From contig NZ_JAFCJT010000015.1 of NCBI RefSeq assembly GCF_018130785.1, positions 99,170 to 163,169 of the forward strand: DNA of 64,000 nucleotides, written 5' to 3'. Both the position numbers and the translations under genes were made by a program. Below are positions 1-9,323 of the stretch, piece by piece. Numbering within the stretch: position 1 is the stretch's first letter; each line of letters starts with the position of its first letter. Origin of the DNA: Bradyrhizobium liaoningense. Its GTDB lineage: Bacteria; Pseudomonadota; Alphaproteobacteria; Rhizobiales; Xanthobacteraceae. The notes below the pieces were generated by a model. That model was not told the origin of the DNA. It did not search any database and saw only the letters and a program-made list of their open reading frames with translations.

Positions 1-504
1 CTTCTGCTCTTCCCGGCCCTGATGGCCTTCGCCGCCGCGAGCGACCTCTTCACGATGACCATCTCGAACCGCGTGTCGCTGGCGCTGATCGCCGGCTTCT
101 TCGTGCTCGCTTTCGCCGGTGGCATGGCGCCTTACGAGATGCTCAGCCATGTCGGCGCCGGCGCTCTGCTCCTCGTCGTGGCCTTCACCTGCTTTGCGAT
201 GGGCTGGATGGGCGGCGGCGACGCCAAGGTCGCGGCTTCGGTCGCGCTTTGGTTCGGCTTCGGGCCATTGATGGATTTCCTGCTCTACGCCTCGCTGTTC
301 GGCGGAGCGCTGACGCTGCTCCTGCTCCAGTTCCGGCAATGGCCATTGCCCTACGGGCTGGCGGGCCAGGCCTGGCTGGCACGGCTGCACGACAAGGAGA
401 GCGGTATTCCTTACGGCATCGCGCTCACCCTTGGCGCGCTGATGGTCTACCCGGAGACCGAGTGGGTGAAGGCAATCGACCTCGCTCACCTCGCGCTGCG
501 CTGA
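1..504 (+). CDS. cpaA: Prepilin peptidase CpaA (Tad pilus), 5' end cut by window edge
   Basis: Membrane aspartic peptidase (A24 family) that processes Flp-type prepilins for the Tad pilus. The frame is open from base 1, so the start codon lies outside the window; an internal ATG at 22 is probably not the true start. Both family signatures are visible: the first catalytic Asp in ASDLFTM (codon 43-45) and the second in GGGDAK (codon 220-222). Several hydrophobic segments fit a small polytopic protein, and the roughly 167 visible codons are close to the usual CpaA length, so little is missing. It is followed by cpaB after 127 bp and heads the pilus cluster. Function is secure from motifs plus context; the exact start is not visible. 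Confidence 0.9.
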   Translation, partial: LLLFPALMAFAAASDLFTMTISNRVSLALIAGFFVLAFAGGMAPYEMLSHVGAGALLLVVAFTCFAMGWMGGGDAKVAASVALWFGFGPLMDFLLYASLFGGALTLLLLQFRQWPLPYGLAGQAWLARLHDKESGIPYGIALTLGALMVYPETEWVKAIDLAHLALR

Positions 505-549
505 ACGCACCGGGTAAACCCGGCGTTAAGGCGATTTAGATACGCCTCA

Positions 550-557
550 TTAACCAT
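550..557 (+). promoter_or_regulatory. TTAACCAT motif in the cpaA-cpaB gap
   Basis: The gap before cpaB contains TTAACCAT, which resembles one CtrA half-site form known from alphaproteobacterial cell-cycle promoters; pilus genes are CtrA targets in Caulobacter. No second TTAA lies at the 7-nt spacing of a full CtrA box, so this is only a weak candidate. The gap also holds a small CCGGG-TAAA-CCCGG hairpin just after the cpaA stop (510-523). Confidence 0.25.
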
Positions 558-631
558 GCTTTGACGAATAGCTGGTCAACTGCCGATTACGGCGGCGGCA
601 GCGTCGCGGCGTTTTGTGGAAAGTGAAGCGT

Positions 632-1429
632 ATGAATAGGGCACGCATAGTCGTCCTGACGGTCGCCATCTGCGCCGGCGGTGTCGCCGCGTACCTGGCG
701 AGCGGCTCGGACTCTGCGCCGCCTCCAGCGGCTCCCGTCGCGCAGCTTCCAACCGTCGACGTCCTGGTGGCCAAGAACGACATCGGCCTCGGCCAGACCG
801 TGAAGCCGGAAGACGTGCAATGGCAAACCTGGCCTGCCGCAACCGCCAGCACCACCTTCATTCGCCGCAACGAGCGTCCGGAGGGCGCGACCCAGGTCAC
901 CGGCTCGATCGCGCGCGCCCCCTTCATCCAGGGTGAGCCGATCCGGGACCAGAAGCTGGTCAAGGCCGAGGGCTCCGGCTTCATGGCGGCGATCCTGCCG
1001 ACCGGCATGCGCGCGATCTCGACCGAAATCTCGCCGGAGACCGGCGCGGGCGGCTTCATCCTGCCCAACGACCGCGTCGACGTGCTTCTGACGCGCCGCC
1101 TCAAGAACCCCGACCAGAGCAACGGCGCCCAGGACATCGTCACGTCCGAGATCATCCTGGCCAATGTTCGCGTATTGGCGATCGACCAGGCGCCGAAGGA
1201 GAAGGACGGCCAGAACGCCGTGGTCGGCAAGACCGTCACCCTCGAGCTCAATCCCACGCAGACGGCGACGCTCTCGGCGGCCCGGCAGAGCGGCACGCTG
1301 TCGCTGGCGCTGCGCAGCATCGTCGACGTCAAGATGAGCGAGATCACGCTCGATGATTCCGCGCAGAAGCGCGATGGCGTTTCGATCATTCGCTACGGTA
1401 TCCCAAGCGCGACGGCGAAGGCACGATGA
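632..1429 (+). CDS. cpaB: Flp pilus assembly protein CpaB (RcpC family)
   Basis: Periplasmic, membrane-anchored component of the Tad pilus secretion channel. About 265 residues: a short N-terminal hydrophobic anchor (residues about 5-23, MNRARIVVLTVAIC), then an SAF-type domain (about 45-110, ending around VTGSIARAPFIQGEPI), then the RcpC/CpaB region with GGFILPNDRVDVL, typical of the family. I chose ATG 632 because GGAAAG sits 8 nt upstream; a TTG at 614 would extend the protein by six residues. Its stop overlaps the cpaC start by 4 bp, indicating translational coupling. Confidence 0.9.
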   Translation: MNRARIVVLTVAICAGGVAAYLASGSDSAPPPAAPVAQLPTVDVLVAKNDIGLGQTVKPEDVQWQTWPAATASTTFIRRNERPEGATQVTGSIARAPFIQGEPIRDQKLVKAEGSGFMAAILPTGMRAISTEISPETGAGGFILPNDRVDVLLTRRLKNPDQSNGAQDIVTSEIILANVRVLAIDQAPKEKDGQNAVVGKTVTLELNPTQTATLSAARQSGTLSLALRSIVDVKMSEITLDDSAQKRDGVSIIRYGIPSATAKAR

Positions 1430-2916
1430 GGACTGTCGATATGAAATGCAGGGCAGATTTGACGACGATGCGAACCTCCGCGTTCCGCGCCCTGTCGTTT
1501 TCGGCCGCCTTTGCGCTGACGCTCAACCCGCTGCTCACCCCGGTGATCGCCGCCGACTACCGCCCGGTGGCGCAGGTCGCGGCCGACGGTCAGATGAACG
1601 CGCGCTTCCTCTCGCTCGGCATCGGCAAGTCGATCGTGATCGACCTGCCGCGCGACATCAAGGACGTGCTGGTCGCCGATCCCAAGATCGCAAACGCGGT
1701 GGTGCGCTCGGCTCAGCGCGCCTACATCATCGGCGCCGCGATCGGACAGACCAACATCGTGTTCTTCGATTCCGCCGGTCAGCAGATCGCGGCCTATGAC
1801 ATCGCGGTCAAGCGCGACCTCAACGGCGTGCGGGCCGCGCTGAAGCAGCTCCTGCCCAATTCCGACATCCAGATCGACGGGCTCGGCGACGGCGTCGTCC
1901 TGACCGGCTCCGCCGCGAATCCGCTGGAAGCGCAGCAGGCCAACGATCTCGCCGCGCGCCTTGCCGGCGGCGCCGACAAGGTTGTGAACTCGATCATCGT
2001 CCGCGGCCGCGACCAGGTCATGCTGAAGGTGACGGTCGCCGAAGTCGCGCGCACCATCGTCAAGCAGCTTGGCATCGATCTTACCGCGAACCTGAACTAC
2101 GGCACCTCGGTGGTGAGCTTTACCAACTCCAACCCGTTCACGGCGCTTGGCCGCAATCTCGTGGATGGCAACAACCTGACCACGAAATTCGGCTCGACGC
2201 CGTCGGTGCAGGCGACCCTGCGCGCGATGGAGACCGCGGGCGTGATCCGGACGCTGGCCGAGCCGAACCTGACCGCGATCTCCGGTGAGTCCGCGACCTT
2301 CATCGCCGGCGGCGAATTCCCGGTGCCGGCGGGCTATGCGTGCGATCCCACCACGCATGTCTGTACCACCCAGATCAGCTTCAAGAAGTTCGGCATCTCG
2401 CTCAACTTTACCCCCGTGGTGCTGAGCGAGGGCAAGATCAGTCTGCGCGTGATGACCGAGGTCTCGGAACTGTCGAACGAAAATGCGATCACGCTGTCGC
2501 AGGCTGTAACCTCGAACTCGGTCAACTCGCTGACGGTGCCCTCGATCAAGACCCGCCGCGCCGAGACCTCGCTGGAAATTCCCTCCGGCGGCGCGATGGC
2601 AATGGCCGGCCTGATCCAGCAGCAGACCAAGCAGGCGGTCAGCGGATTGCCGGGGCTGATGCAGCTCCCGGTGCTCGGCACGCTGTTTCGCAGCCGCGAC
2701 TTCGTCAACAACGCGACCGAGCTGGTCGTGATCGTGACACCTTATGTCGTTCGCGCGACGGCGCCAAAGGACCTGTCGCGGCCGGATGACGGCTTCGCCG
2801 CGCCCGCGGATCCGCAGGCCGAGCTGCTCGGCAATATCAACCGCATCTACGGCGTGCCCGGCCGGACCGAACCGGCCAAGAACTACCGCGGCACCTACGG
2901 CTTCATTACCGACTGA
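1426..2916 (+). CDS. cpaC: Tad pilus outer-membrane secretin CpaC (RcpA)
   Basis: Secretin forming the outer-membrane pore through which the Flp pilus leaves the cell. About 496 residues with an N-terminal signal peptide (hydrophobic stretch ending near PVIAADYRP), a pilus-specific N domain (about 45-115), a BON-like segment with LTGSAANPLEAQQANDLA (about 140-200) and the C-terminal secretin domain (about 235-440) containing ALAEPNLTAISGE-type and GGAMAMAGLIQ/LPGLMQLPVLGTLFRSRDF signatures. The start overlaps the cpaB stop (ATGA). A second ATG at 1441 is possible. It is followed by the lipoprotein CpaD, its usual partner. Confidence 0.93.
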   Translation: MRTVDMKCRADLTTMRTSAFRALSFSAAFALTLNPLLTPVIAADYRPVAQVAADGQMNARFLSLGIGKSIVIDLPRDIKDVLVADPKIANAVVRSAQRAYIIGAAIGQTNIVFFDSAGQQIAAYDIAVKRDLNGVRAALKQLLPNSDIQIDGLGDGVVLTGSAANPLEAQQANDLAARLAGGADKVVNSIIVRGRDQVMLKVTVAEVARTIVKQLGIDLTANLNYGTSVVSFTNSNPFTALGRNLVDGNNLTTKFGSTPSVQATLRAMETAGVIRTLAEPNLTAISGESATFIAGGEFPVPAGYACDPTTHVCTTQISFKKFGISLNFTPVVLSEGKISLRVMTEVSELSNENAITLSQAVTSNSVNSLTVPSIKTRRAETSLEIPSGGAMAMAGLIQQQTKQAVSGLPGLMQLPVLGTLFRSRDFVNNATELVVIVTPYVVRATAPKDLSRPDDGFAAPADPQAELLGNINRIYGVPGRTEPAKNYRGTYGFITD

Positions 2917-2936
2917 GGCGGAACGGGGACTTCACG

Positions 2937-3671
2937 ATGATCACAAGACCACCCCAGATTCGCAAACGCGCCATCCGTCTCGGTGGCGCGCTCGTCGGCA
3001 TGGCGCTCGCCCTCGGCGGCTGCCAGCACGACCAAGAGGTCACGGCCTCCATCCCCGACGATTACAAGCAGCGCCATCCGATCGCGATCGAGGAGCAGAA
3101 CCGCTCGATCGTCGTCTTCGTCGGCCACGCCCGCGGCGGATTGACGGCCACCCAGCGCGCCGACGTGATGGGCGTCGCCTCGGCCTGGCTGCACGAAGGC
3201 ACCGGCGCCATCCGTATCGACGTGCCATCCGGCACGCCCAACGCGCGTCCGGTCGCGGACACGATGCGGGAGATCCAGGCGATGCTGGCGGGTGCGGGCG
3301 TTCCGCCGCGCGGCGTCAACATTCGCCCCTACCAGCCGGAAGACAGGCGCTTCCTGCCGCCGATCCGGCTCACCTATTCCAAGATCGCCGCGGTCGCGGG
3401 TCCCTGTGGCCTGTGGCCCGAGGACATCGGCCCTTCGATCAAGAACAAGAGCTGGTTCGAGAACAAGGACTATTACAATTACGGCTGCGCCTATCAGCGC
3501 AACATGGCGGCGATGATCGCCAATCCGTCGGACCTCGAGCAGCCGCGGACTGAAACGCCGTCCTATACGGCGCGTCGCACCACGGCCCTCGAGAAGTATC
3601 GCAAGGGAACTTCGACGGCGACCTCCTATCCTGAAGCCGACAAGGCCAAACTCAGCGACACCGGCAAATGA
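2937..3671 (+). CDS. cpaD: Tad pilus assembly lipoprotein CpaD
   Basis: Outer-membrane-associated lipoprotein partner of the CpaC secretin. About 244 residues, with a basic N-terminus and hydrophobic stretch ending in a lipobox (LALGGC, Cys at about residue 29). The family core follows, with conserved segments such as NYGCAYQRNMAAMIANPSDL near residue 180-200. The last about 35 residues are Ser/Thr/Lys rich. The start is preceded by a GGGGA stretch. The stop overlaps the cpaE start as ATGA, so the operon is tightly coupled here. Confidence 0.9.
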   Translation: MITRPPQIRKRAIRLGGALVGMALALGGCQHDQEVTASIPDDYKQRHPIAIEEQNRSIVVFVGHARGGLTATQRADVMGVASAWLHEGTGAIRIDVPSGTPNARPVADTMREIQAMLAGAGVPPRGVNIRPYQPEDRRFLPPIRLTYSKIAAVAGPCGLWPEDIGPSIKNKSWFENKDYYNYGCAYQRNMAAMIANPSDLEQPRTETPSYTARRTTALEKYRKGTSTATSYPEADKAKLSDTGK

Positions 3672-4933
3672 TCAGCTACGCTCGCCAGACTCAAGAAGAG
3701 CAGCCCGAGGCGCCGACACCGGTCGAGGAGCATATTGCCCCCTCGCCGCGCGTGTCGGTCCAGGCTTTCTGCGAGACCGTCGAGACCGCTGCCGCGGTGC
3801 AGTCGGCCGGCGAGGACCGTCGTCTCGGCAAAGCCCATCTGAAGATCCAGATGGGCGGCATGGCCGCCGCGATCGAAGCCTACCGCTCGGCGCCGACGCC
3901 GAACGTGATCGTGCTCGAGAGCGACGGCCGCAACGATCTCTTGACCGGGCTCGACCACCTCGCCACGGTCTGCGACGCCGGCACCCGCGTGGTCGTGATC
4001 GGCCGCATCAACGACGTCATGCTCTACCGCGAGCTGGTGCGCCGCGGCGTCAGCGACTACGTGCTCGCGCCGGTCGGCGCGATCGACGTCGTGCGCTCGA
4101 TCTGCAACCTGTTCTCGGCGCCCGAAGCCAAGGCGGTCGGCCGCATCATCGCAGTGGTCGGCGCCAAGGGCGGCGTCGGCGCGTCCACCATCTCCCACAA
4201 CGTCGCCTGGGCGATCGCGCGCGACCTCGCGATGGACGCGGTCGTCGCCGATCTCGACCTCGCCTTCGGCACCGCCGGGCTCGACTACAACCAGGATCCG
4301 CCGCAAGGTATTGCGGATGCCGTGTTCTCGCCGGATCGCGTCGACACCGCCTTCATTGACCGCCTGCTGTCGAAATGCACCGACCATCTCAGCCTGCTGG
4401 CGGCGCCAGCGACGCTCGACCGGGTCTATGATTTCGGCACCGACGCCTTCGATGCCGTGTTCGACACGCTGCGCTCCACCATGCCCTGCATCGTGCTCGA
4501 CATTCCGCATCAATGGTCGGGCTGGACCAAGCGCGCCCTGATCGGGGCGGACGACATCCTGATCGTCGCAGCGCCTGATCTCGCCAATTTGCGCAACACC
4601 AAGAACCTTTTCGATCTGCTGAAGGCTTCGCGGCCCAACGATCGGCCTCCGCTCTACTGCCTGAACCAGGTCGGCATCCCGAAACGACCCGAAATTGCGG
4701 CCGCCGAGTTCGCCAAGGCGATCGAGAGCCAGCCGGTCGTCTCGATCCCGTTCGAACCGCAGATCTTCGGCTCGGCGGCCAACAACGGCCAGATGATCGC
4801 GGAGATATCCGCCAACCACAAGTCGATCGAGATGTTCCTTCAGATCGCCCAGCGCCTGACCGGGCGCAGCGAGACGAAGAAGCAAAAGTCGTCCTTGCTT
4901 TCACCCCTGATTGAGAAGTTGCGGGGAAAATAA
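3668..4933 (+). CDS. cpaE: Tad pilus ATPase/localisation protein CpaE (TadZ)
   Basis: MinD/ParA-like ATPase that positions the Tad pilus machine at the pole. About 421 residues: an N-terminal atypical receiver-like domain (about 35-155, with VIVLESDG and VVVIGRINDV strands), then the P-loop domain with a deviant Walker A, GAKGGVGAS, near residue 164, and ADLDLAFGTAGLDYNQDP as the following strand. VLDIPHQW provides the Walker B-like Asp. The start overlaps the cpaD stop. It is followed 21 bp later by cpaF, the secretion ATPase it partners. Confidence 0.92.
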   Translation: MISYARQTQEEQPEAPTPVEEHIAPSPRVSVQAFCETVETAAAVQSAGEDRRLGKAHLKIQMGGMAAAIEAYRSAPTPNVIVLESDGRNDLLTGLDHLATVCDAGTRVVVIGRINDVMLYRELVRRGVSDYVLAPVGAIDVVRSICNLFSAPEAKAVGRIIAVVGAKGGVGASTISHNVAWAIARDLAMDAVVADLDLAFGTAGLDYNQDPPQGIADAVFSPDRVDTAFIDRLLSKCTDHLSLLAAPATLDRVYDFGTDAFDAVFDTLRSTMPCIVLDIPHQWSGWTKRALIGADDILIVAAPDLANLRNTKNLFDLLKASRPNDRPPLYCLNQVGIPKRPEIAAAEFAKAIESQPVVSIPFEPQIFGSAANNGQMIAEISANHKSIEMFLQIAQRLTGRSETKKQKSSLLSPLIEKLRGK

Positions 4934-4954
4934 GCCGCCGCATGGAGTTGTTAA

Positions 4955-6418
4955 GTGTTCGGTAAGCGTAGCGGAACAGACACCGATACTCGGGCTCCCA
5001 AGCCCGGCGCCGTGTCGCCAGAGCCTGCCCCGGCTTCGGCGCCCGCGGTGTCGCGCGCGCCGCCTCCGCCGGCCGTCGCCTCGCCGCCGCTTGCCCCCGC
5101 CCGGCCCGCGCCAGCCATAGAATCCCGCCGCTCGGACAATTACTACGAGGTCAAGGCGACGATCTTCGGTGCGCTGATCGAGGCCATCGACCTCGCCCAG
5201 CTCGCCAAGCTCGACTCCGAGTCCGCGCGCGAGGAAATCCGCGACATCGTCAACGAGATCATCGCGATCAAGAACATCGTGATGTCGATCGCCGAGCAGG
5301 AAGAGCTGCTCGACGATATCTGCAACGACGTCCTCGGCTACGGCCCGCTGGAGCCCCTGTTGTCGCGCGATGACATCGCCGACATCATGGTCAACGGCGC
5401 CAACACCGTCTACATCGAAGTCGCCGGCAAGATCCAGCGTACCGGCATCCGTTTCCGCGACAACCAGCAGCTCCTCAACATCTGCCAGCGCATCGTCAGC
5501 CAGGTCGGCCGGCGCGTCGACGAATCCTCGCCGATCTGCGACGCGCGCCTCGCCGACGGCTCCCGCGTCAATGCCATCGTGCCGCCGCTGTCGATCGACG
5601 GGCCCACGCTCACCATCCGCAAGTTCAAGAAGGACAAGCTGACGCTGGATCAGCTGGTCAAGTTCGGCGCGATCTCGCCGGAGGGCGCGGAAATCCTCCA
5701 GATCATCGGCCGCGTCCGCTGCAACGTGCTGATCTCCGGCGGTACCGGCTCGGGCAAGACCACGCTGCTCAACTGCCTGACCAACTACATCGAGCACGAC
5801 GAGCGCGTCATCACCTGCGAGGACGCGGCCGAGCTCCAGCTCCAGCAGCCGCACGTGGTGCGTCTCGAAACCCGTCCGCCCAACATCGAAGGCGAAGGCC
5901 AGGTCACCATGCGCGAATTGGTGCGCAACTGCCTGCGTATGCGCCCCGAACGCATCATCGTCGGCGAGGTCCGCGGACCCGAGGCGTTCGACCTGCTCCA
6001 GGCCATGAACACCGGCCACGACGGCTCGATGGGCACGCTGCACGCCAACAATCCGCGCGAAGCACTGTCACGCTGCGAATCCATGATCACGATGGGCGGC
6101 TTCTCACTGCCCTCGCGCACCATCCGCGAGATGATCTGCGCATCGATCGACGTCATCGTCCAGGCCGCGCGCCTGCGCGACGGCTCTCGCCGCATCACGC
6201 ACATCACCGAGGTGATGGGCATGGAAGGCGACACCATCATCACCCAGGACATCTTCCTCTACGACATGGTCGGCGAGGACGCCAACGGCAAGATCATCGG
6301 CCGGCACCGCTCGACCGGTATCGGTCGCCCGAAATTCTGGGAGCGCGCGCGCTATTACGGCGACGAGAAGCGCCTTGCCGCTGCGCTCGATGCGGCGGAA
6401 GTCGCGCCGAAGACATGA
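4955..6418 (+). CDS. cpaF: Tad pilus assembly ATPase CpaF (TadA)
   Basis: Hexameric secretion ATPase (VirB11/TadA family) powering pilus extension and retraction at the inner membrane. About 487 residues: a proline/alanine-rich N-terminal 60 residues, an N-terminal domain with GYGPLEPLLSRDDIADIMVN, Walker A GGTGSGKTT near residue 260, the Asp box around CEDAAELQLQQPHVV, Walker B RIIVGEVRG near 332 and the His box GHDGSMGTLHANNP. The start is GTG with GGAG upstream; no upstream ATG fits better. The C-terminal 25 residues are variable. It precedes the platform genes tadB and tadC. Confidence 0.95.
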   Translation: MFGKRSGTDTDTRAPKPGAVSPEPAPASAPAVSRAPPPPAVASPPLAPARPAPAIESRRSDNYYEVKATIFGALIEAIDLAQLAKLDSESAREEIRDIVNEIIAIKNIVMSIAEQEELLDDICNDVLGYGPLEPLLSRDDIADIMVNGANTVYIEVAGKIQRTGIRFRDNQQLLNICQRIVSQVGRRVDESSPICDARLADGSRVNAIVPPLSIDGPTLTIRKFKKDKLTLDQLVKFGAISPEGAEILQIIGRVRCNVLISGGTGSGKTTLLNCLTNYIEHDERVITCEDAAELQLQQPHVVRLETRPPNIEGEGQVTMRELVRNCLRMRPERIIVGEVRGPEAFDLLQAMNTGHDGSMGTLHANNPREALSRCESMITMGGFSLPSRTIREMICASIDVIVQAARLRDGSRRITHITEVMGMEGDTIITQDIFLYDMVGEDANGKIIGRHRSTGIGRPKFWERARYYGDEKRLAAALDAAEVAPKT

Positions 6419-6434
6419 GCAGATCGGCGCAGCC

Positions 6435-7412
6435 ATGAACATGCAAGTCCTCGCCCTCGCCTTCCTCGCCACTGCCGCCGTCGGCGGTATCGCCTGGGTG
6501 TTCCTTTATCCGCTCCTGTCCGGAGAACGGAAGGCGGAAAGCCGCCGCGCCTCGGTCGCGCGCGCCGAAGCGCCGGCGGCCAAGCAGACCGAGAAGAGCC
6601 AGCGGTCGCGCCGCGAGCAGGTCGAGACGTCGCTCAAGGATCTCGAGGCGCGGCGCCAGCAGGAGAAGAGCGTTCCGCTCGGTGTTCGCCTGTCGCAGGC
6701 AGGACTCGACTGGACGACACAGAAATTCTGGATCGTGTCCGCCGTTGTGGCGGGAGTGCTGTTCGCTGTCGCCCTGTTCGTCGGCGGCGGCATGCTTGGC
6801 GCCGCCGGTCTTGCCTTTGCCGGCGGCTTCGGCCTGCCACGCTGGGCGCTGAGCTTCCTGAAGAAGCGACGCGAAAGCAAGTTCCTGGCGGCGCTGCCCG
6901 ATGCGGTCGACGTCATCGTGCGCGGCATCAAGGCGGGCCTGCCGCTGTTCGAGTCGATCAAGGTGGTCGCCGCCGACTCGCCTGAGCCGCTGCGCAGCGA
7001 GTTCCTGGCCATCATCGAGACGCAGGCGATCGGCATGCCGCTCGGCGAGGCCTGCTCGCGTCTCTACGAACGCATGCCGCTGCCGGAAGCCAACTTCTTC
7101 GGCATCGTCATCTCGATCCAGCAAAAATCCGGCGGCAACCTCTCCGAAGCGCTCGGCAACCTCTCCAAGGTGCTGCGCGACCGCAAGAAGATGAAGGAAA
7201 AGATCCAGGCGATGTCGATGGAAGCCAAGGCCTCGGCCGGCATCATCGGTTCGCTGCCGCCGATCGTGATGTTCCTCGTCTATCTCACGACGCCGCACTA
7301 CATCTCGATTCTGTGGACCCATCCCACCGGCCAGCTCATGCTGGTCGGCTGCGTCGTCTGGATGTCGATTGGCATCATGGTGATGAAGAAGATGATCAAC
7401 TTCGATTTCTGA
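6435..7412 (+). CDS. tadB: Tad pilus inner-membrane platform protein TadB
   Basis: Type II secretion F-type platform protein of the Tad pilus. About 325 residues from ATG 6435 (MNMQVLALAFLATAAVGG), with an N-terminal membrane segment, a charged linker, two further hydrophobic segments (about 95-135), the T2SSF domain (DAVDVIVRGIKAGLPL to about 275) and a C-terminal membrane pair ending in MKKMINFDF. The frame is open upstream to 6375, overlapping cpaF, but ATG 6435 begins directly with the expected membrane helix. It forms a heteromeric platform with TadC, encoded 9 bp downstream. Confidence 0.9.
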   Translation: MNMQVLALAFLATAAVGGIAWVFLYPLLSGERKAESRRASVARAEAPAAKQTEKSQRSRREQVETSLKDLEARRQQEKSVPLGVRLSQAGLDWTTQKFWIVSAVVAGVLFAVALFVGGGMLGAAGLAFAGGFGLPRWALSFLKKRRESKFLAALPDAVDVIVRGIKAGLPLFESIKVVAADSPEPLRSEFLAIIETQAIGMPLGEACSRLYERMPLPEANFFGIVISIQQKSGGNLSEALGNLSKVLRDRKKMKEKIQAMSMEAKASAGIIGSLPPIVMFLVYLTTPHYISILWTHPTGQLMLVGCVVWMSIGIMVMKKMINFDF

Positions 7413-7421
7413 CGGTGCCGT

Positions 7422-8396
7422 ATGGTCGAATTTCTCGTTTCGAAACTGCATGACGTCCGCTTCATGACCATGCTGCTGGCGGCCATCGCCGCCAGCGCCA
7501 CCGTCTATACGCTGGTGATGCCGCTTTTCGCCGGCGAAGGCCTCTCCAAGCGCATGAAGGCGGTGGCGAGCGAGCGCGAGCGTATTCGCCAGCGCGAGCG
7601 CGACCGCCTCAACAAGAGCGAGAAGGTCTCGCTGCGCCAAACGCCGAAGCAGGTCGTCTCCCGGGTCGTCGAGGACTTCAACCTCACCAAATGGCTCGCG
7701 CAGGAAGCCGCGCGCGACAAGCTCATCATGGCGGGCTATCGCGGCCAGGCGCCCTACGTCACCTTCCTCTTCGCCCGCATGGTGGCGCCGCTCGCGCTGT
7801 TCGTCGGCTCGATCATCTACGTGTTCCTGATCGCGCATATGCAGCAGTCGATGCCGATCAAGATCGGCATCTGCATCGGCGCGGCCTATCTCGGCCTTCA
7901 GGCGCCGATGCTGTTCCTCAAGAATGCGATTTCCAAGCGCCAGCTCTCGATCAAGCGCGCCTTCCCCGATGCGCTCGACCTGCTCCTGATCTGCATCGAA
8001 TCCGGCATGTCGGTCGAAATGGCGTTCCGGAAAGTCGCCACCGAAATCGTGGGCCAGTCGATCGCGCTGTCTGAGGAGTTCACCCTGACCACGGCCGAGC
8101 TGTCCTATCTGCAGGATCGCAAGGTCGCCTATGAGAACCTGGCCCGGCGCACCGGGCTCGAGGGCGTCAAATCCGTGTGTCTCGCGCTTCAGCAGGCGGA
8201 GCGATACGGCACCCCGCTCGGGCATTCCTTGCGCGTCATGGCGCAGGAAAACCGCGACATGCGCATGAACGAGGCCGAGAAGAAGGCCGCCGCGCTGCCG
8301 CCGAAGCTGACGGTGCCGATGATCCTGTTCTTCCTGCCGGTGCTGTTCGTCGTCATTCTCGGACCGACCGGCATCAAGATCACCGAGCTGCACTGA
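7422..8396 (+). CDS. tadC: Tad pilus inner-membrane platform protein TadC
   Basis: Second T2SSF-type platform protein. About 324 residues with an N-terminal membrane segment (about 10-32), a strongly charged linker (about 40-75, rich in ERxR), two hydrophobic segments (about 115-165), the T2SSF domain with FPDALDLLLICIESGMSVEM and a C-terminal helix at PMILFFLPVLFVVILGP. It is the last gene of the plus-strand pilus cluster. Downstream, tadD lies on the opposite strand, and the two are separated by a 62-bp gap with a strong palindrome. Confidence 0.9.
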   Translation: MVEFLVSKLHDVRFMTMLLAAIAASATVYTLVMPLFAGEGLSKRMKAVASERERIRQRERDRLNKSEKVSLRQTPKQVVSRVVEDFNLTKWLAQEAARDKLIMAGYRGQAPYVTFLFARMVAPLALFVGSIIYVFLIAHMQQSMPIKIGICIGAAYLGLQAPMLFLKNAISKRQLSIKRAFPDALDLLLICIESGMSVEMAFRKVATEIVGQSIALSEEFTLTTAELSYLQDRKVAYENLARRTGLEGVKSVCLALQQAERYGTPLGHSLRVMAQENRDMRMNEAEKKAAALPPKLTVPMILFFLPVLFVVILGPTGIKITELH

Positions 8397-8405
8397 CGTT
8401 AGGAC

Positions 8406-8425
8406 GCGGACCGCGCGCGGTCCGC
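8406..8425. terminator. 20-bp perfect palindrome between convergent tadC and tadD
   Basis: GCGGACCGCG directly followed by its reverse complement, in the 62-bp gap between two converging genes. Position suggests a bidirectional transcription end, but there is no T-run on either side, so an intrinsic terminator is not proven. Confidence 0.45.
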
Positions 8426-8458
8426 CGGCAGCTTCAGGATTGTCTAATCAGGTTCTGA

Positions 8459-9271
8459 TCAGTCGGGCTGGCTGAGCGAGGCGACCGGCGTCCGCTTCGG
8501 TGCGCCGCGTGGAGCGTCGCTGCGGCTCAGCATTTCCTTGAGGTAGGCGACATTGGCCGCGGCCTGGTCCGGCGGCAGGTCGGCCTTCACGATCGTCTCG
8601 GCTTCGGCGAAGCGGCCCTGGAGACCGACGACGAGGCCGAGATTCTGCCGCACCCTGGTACTGGCACGTGGCGAGGCGTAGGCCTGCCGCAACGCCTCTT
8701 CGGCCTTCGGCAGATCCTTCGACAACATGTAGGACAGGCCGAGATTGGAGAGCACGCCGGGATCACCCGGCGCGATCCTCAACGCGCTCGCATAATAGGA
8801 ACGCGCCTCGTCGTGGCGGCCCATCTGATCGAGCGCGGTGCCCTGCACTGAGAGCAGGCGCCAGTCCGGATTGTCGGGCGAGTGCGCCTTCGACAGCACG
8901 TCGAAGGCCTGCTGAAAATTGCCGTTGTCGGCAAGCGCGCGGCCATACTGCGCGAGCAGCGCCTTGTTGCCGGGATTGGCGATGGTCGCCTGCTCGAGCA
9001 CGGCGGCGGCCTGGGCGCGCTGGCCGTTGGCGCGCAAGGCCTGGCCGTAGCCGAGCGCTGCGTCGGCGTCCTTGGGATTGGCACGGTAGCGCTCGCCATA
9101 GACCTCGACGGCGCGCACGGGATCGGTCGGGGCGGCTTCCGTCCGCGGCCCGACAGAGCCGGTGACGTCGGAGAGTTTCGACATGGCCGTGCAGCCGCCT
9201 AGGCCCATGGCCATCACTGCGACCAGCGAGGTGGACGCAAGAAGCCGGACAAGACTGAACCGTTGACGCAT
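8459..9271 (-). CDS. tadD: Tad pilus TPR lipoprotein TadD
   Basis: Tetratricopeptide lipoprotein that acts as a pilotin or assembly factor for the Tad secretin. About 270 residues: a signal peptide with lipobox (GLGGC, Cys about 27), then TPR-like repeats from about residue 55 to 240 (for example AALGYGQALRANGQRAQAAA and DPGVLSNLGLSYMLSKDLPK). It is convergent to the main cluster rather than inside it, so it has its own promoter; the region upstream (9,272-9,364) carries an inverted repeat with TTAACC arms. The C-terminal tail is basic and Pro/Ser rich. Confidence 0.88.
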   Translation of the reverse strand: MRQRFSLVRLLASTSLVAVMAMGLGGCTAMSKLSDVTGSVGPRTEAAPTDPVRAVEVYGERYRANPKDADAALGYGQALRANGQRAQAAAVLEQATIANPGNKALLAQYGRALADNGNFQQAFDVLSKAHSPDNPDWRLLSVQGTALDQMGRHDEARSYYASALRIAPGDPGVLSNLGLSYMLSKDLPKAEEALRQAYASPRASTRVRQNLGLVVGLQGRFAEAETIVKADLPPDQAAANVAYLKEMLSRSDAPRGAPKRTPVASLSQPD

Positions 9272-9323
9272 GACGCCTTGACTCTCGAGCGGATTGATCG
9301 AGCCGAACGCGCCAGCAATAGAC

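Noticed and set aside
6294..8393. 699-codon open frame on the minus strand opposite cpaF-tadB-tadC
   Set aside because: It is antisense to clear Tad genes with strong family motifs; composition (Arg/Asp/His rich) is that expected of a complementary frame in high-GC DNA.
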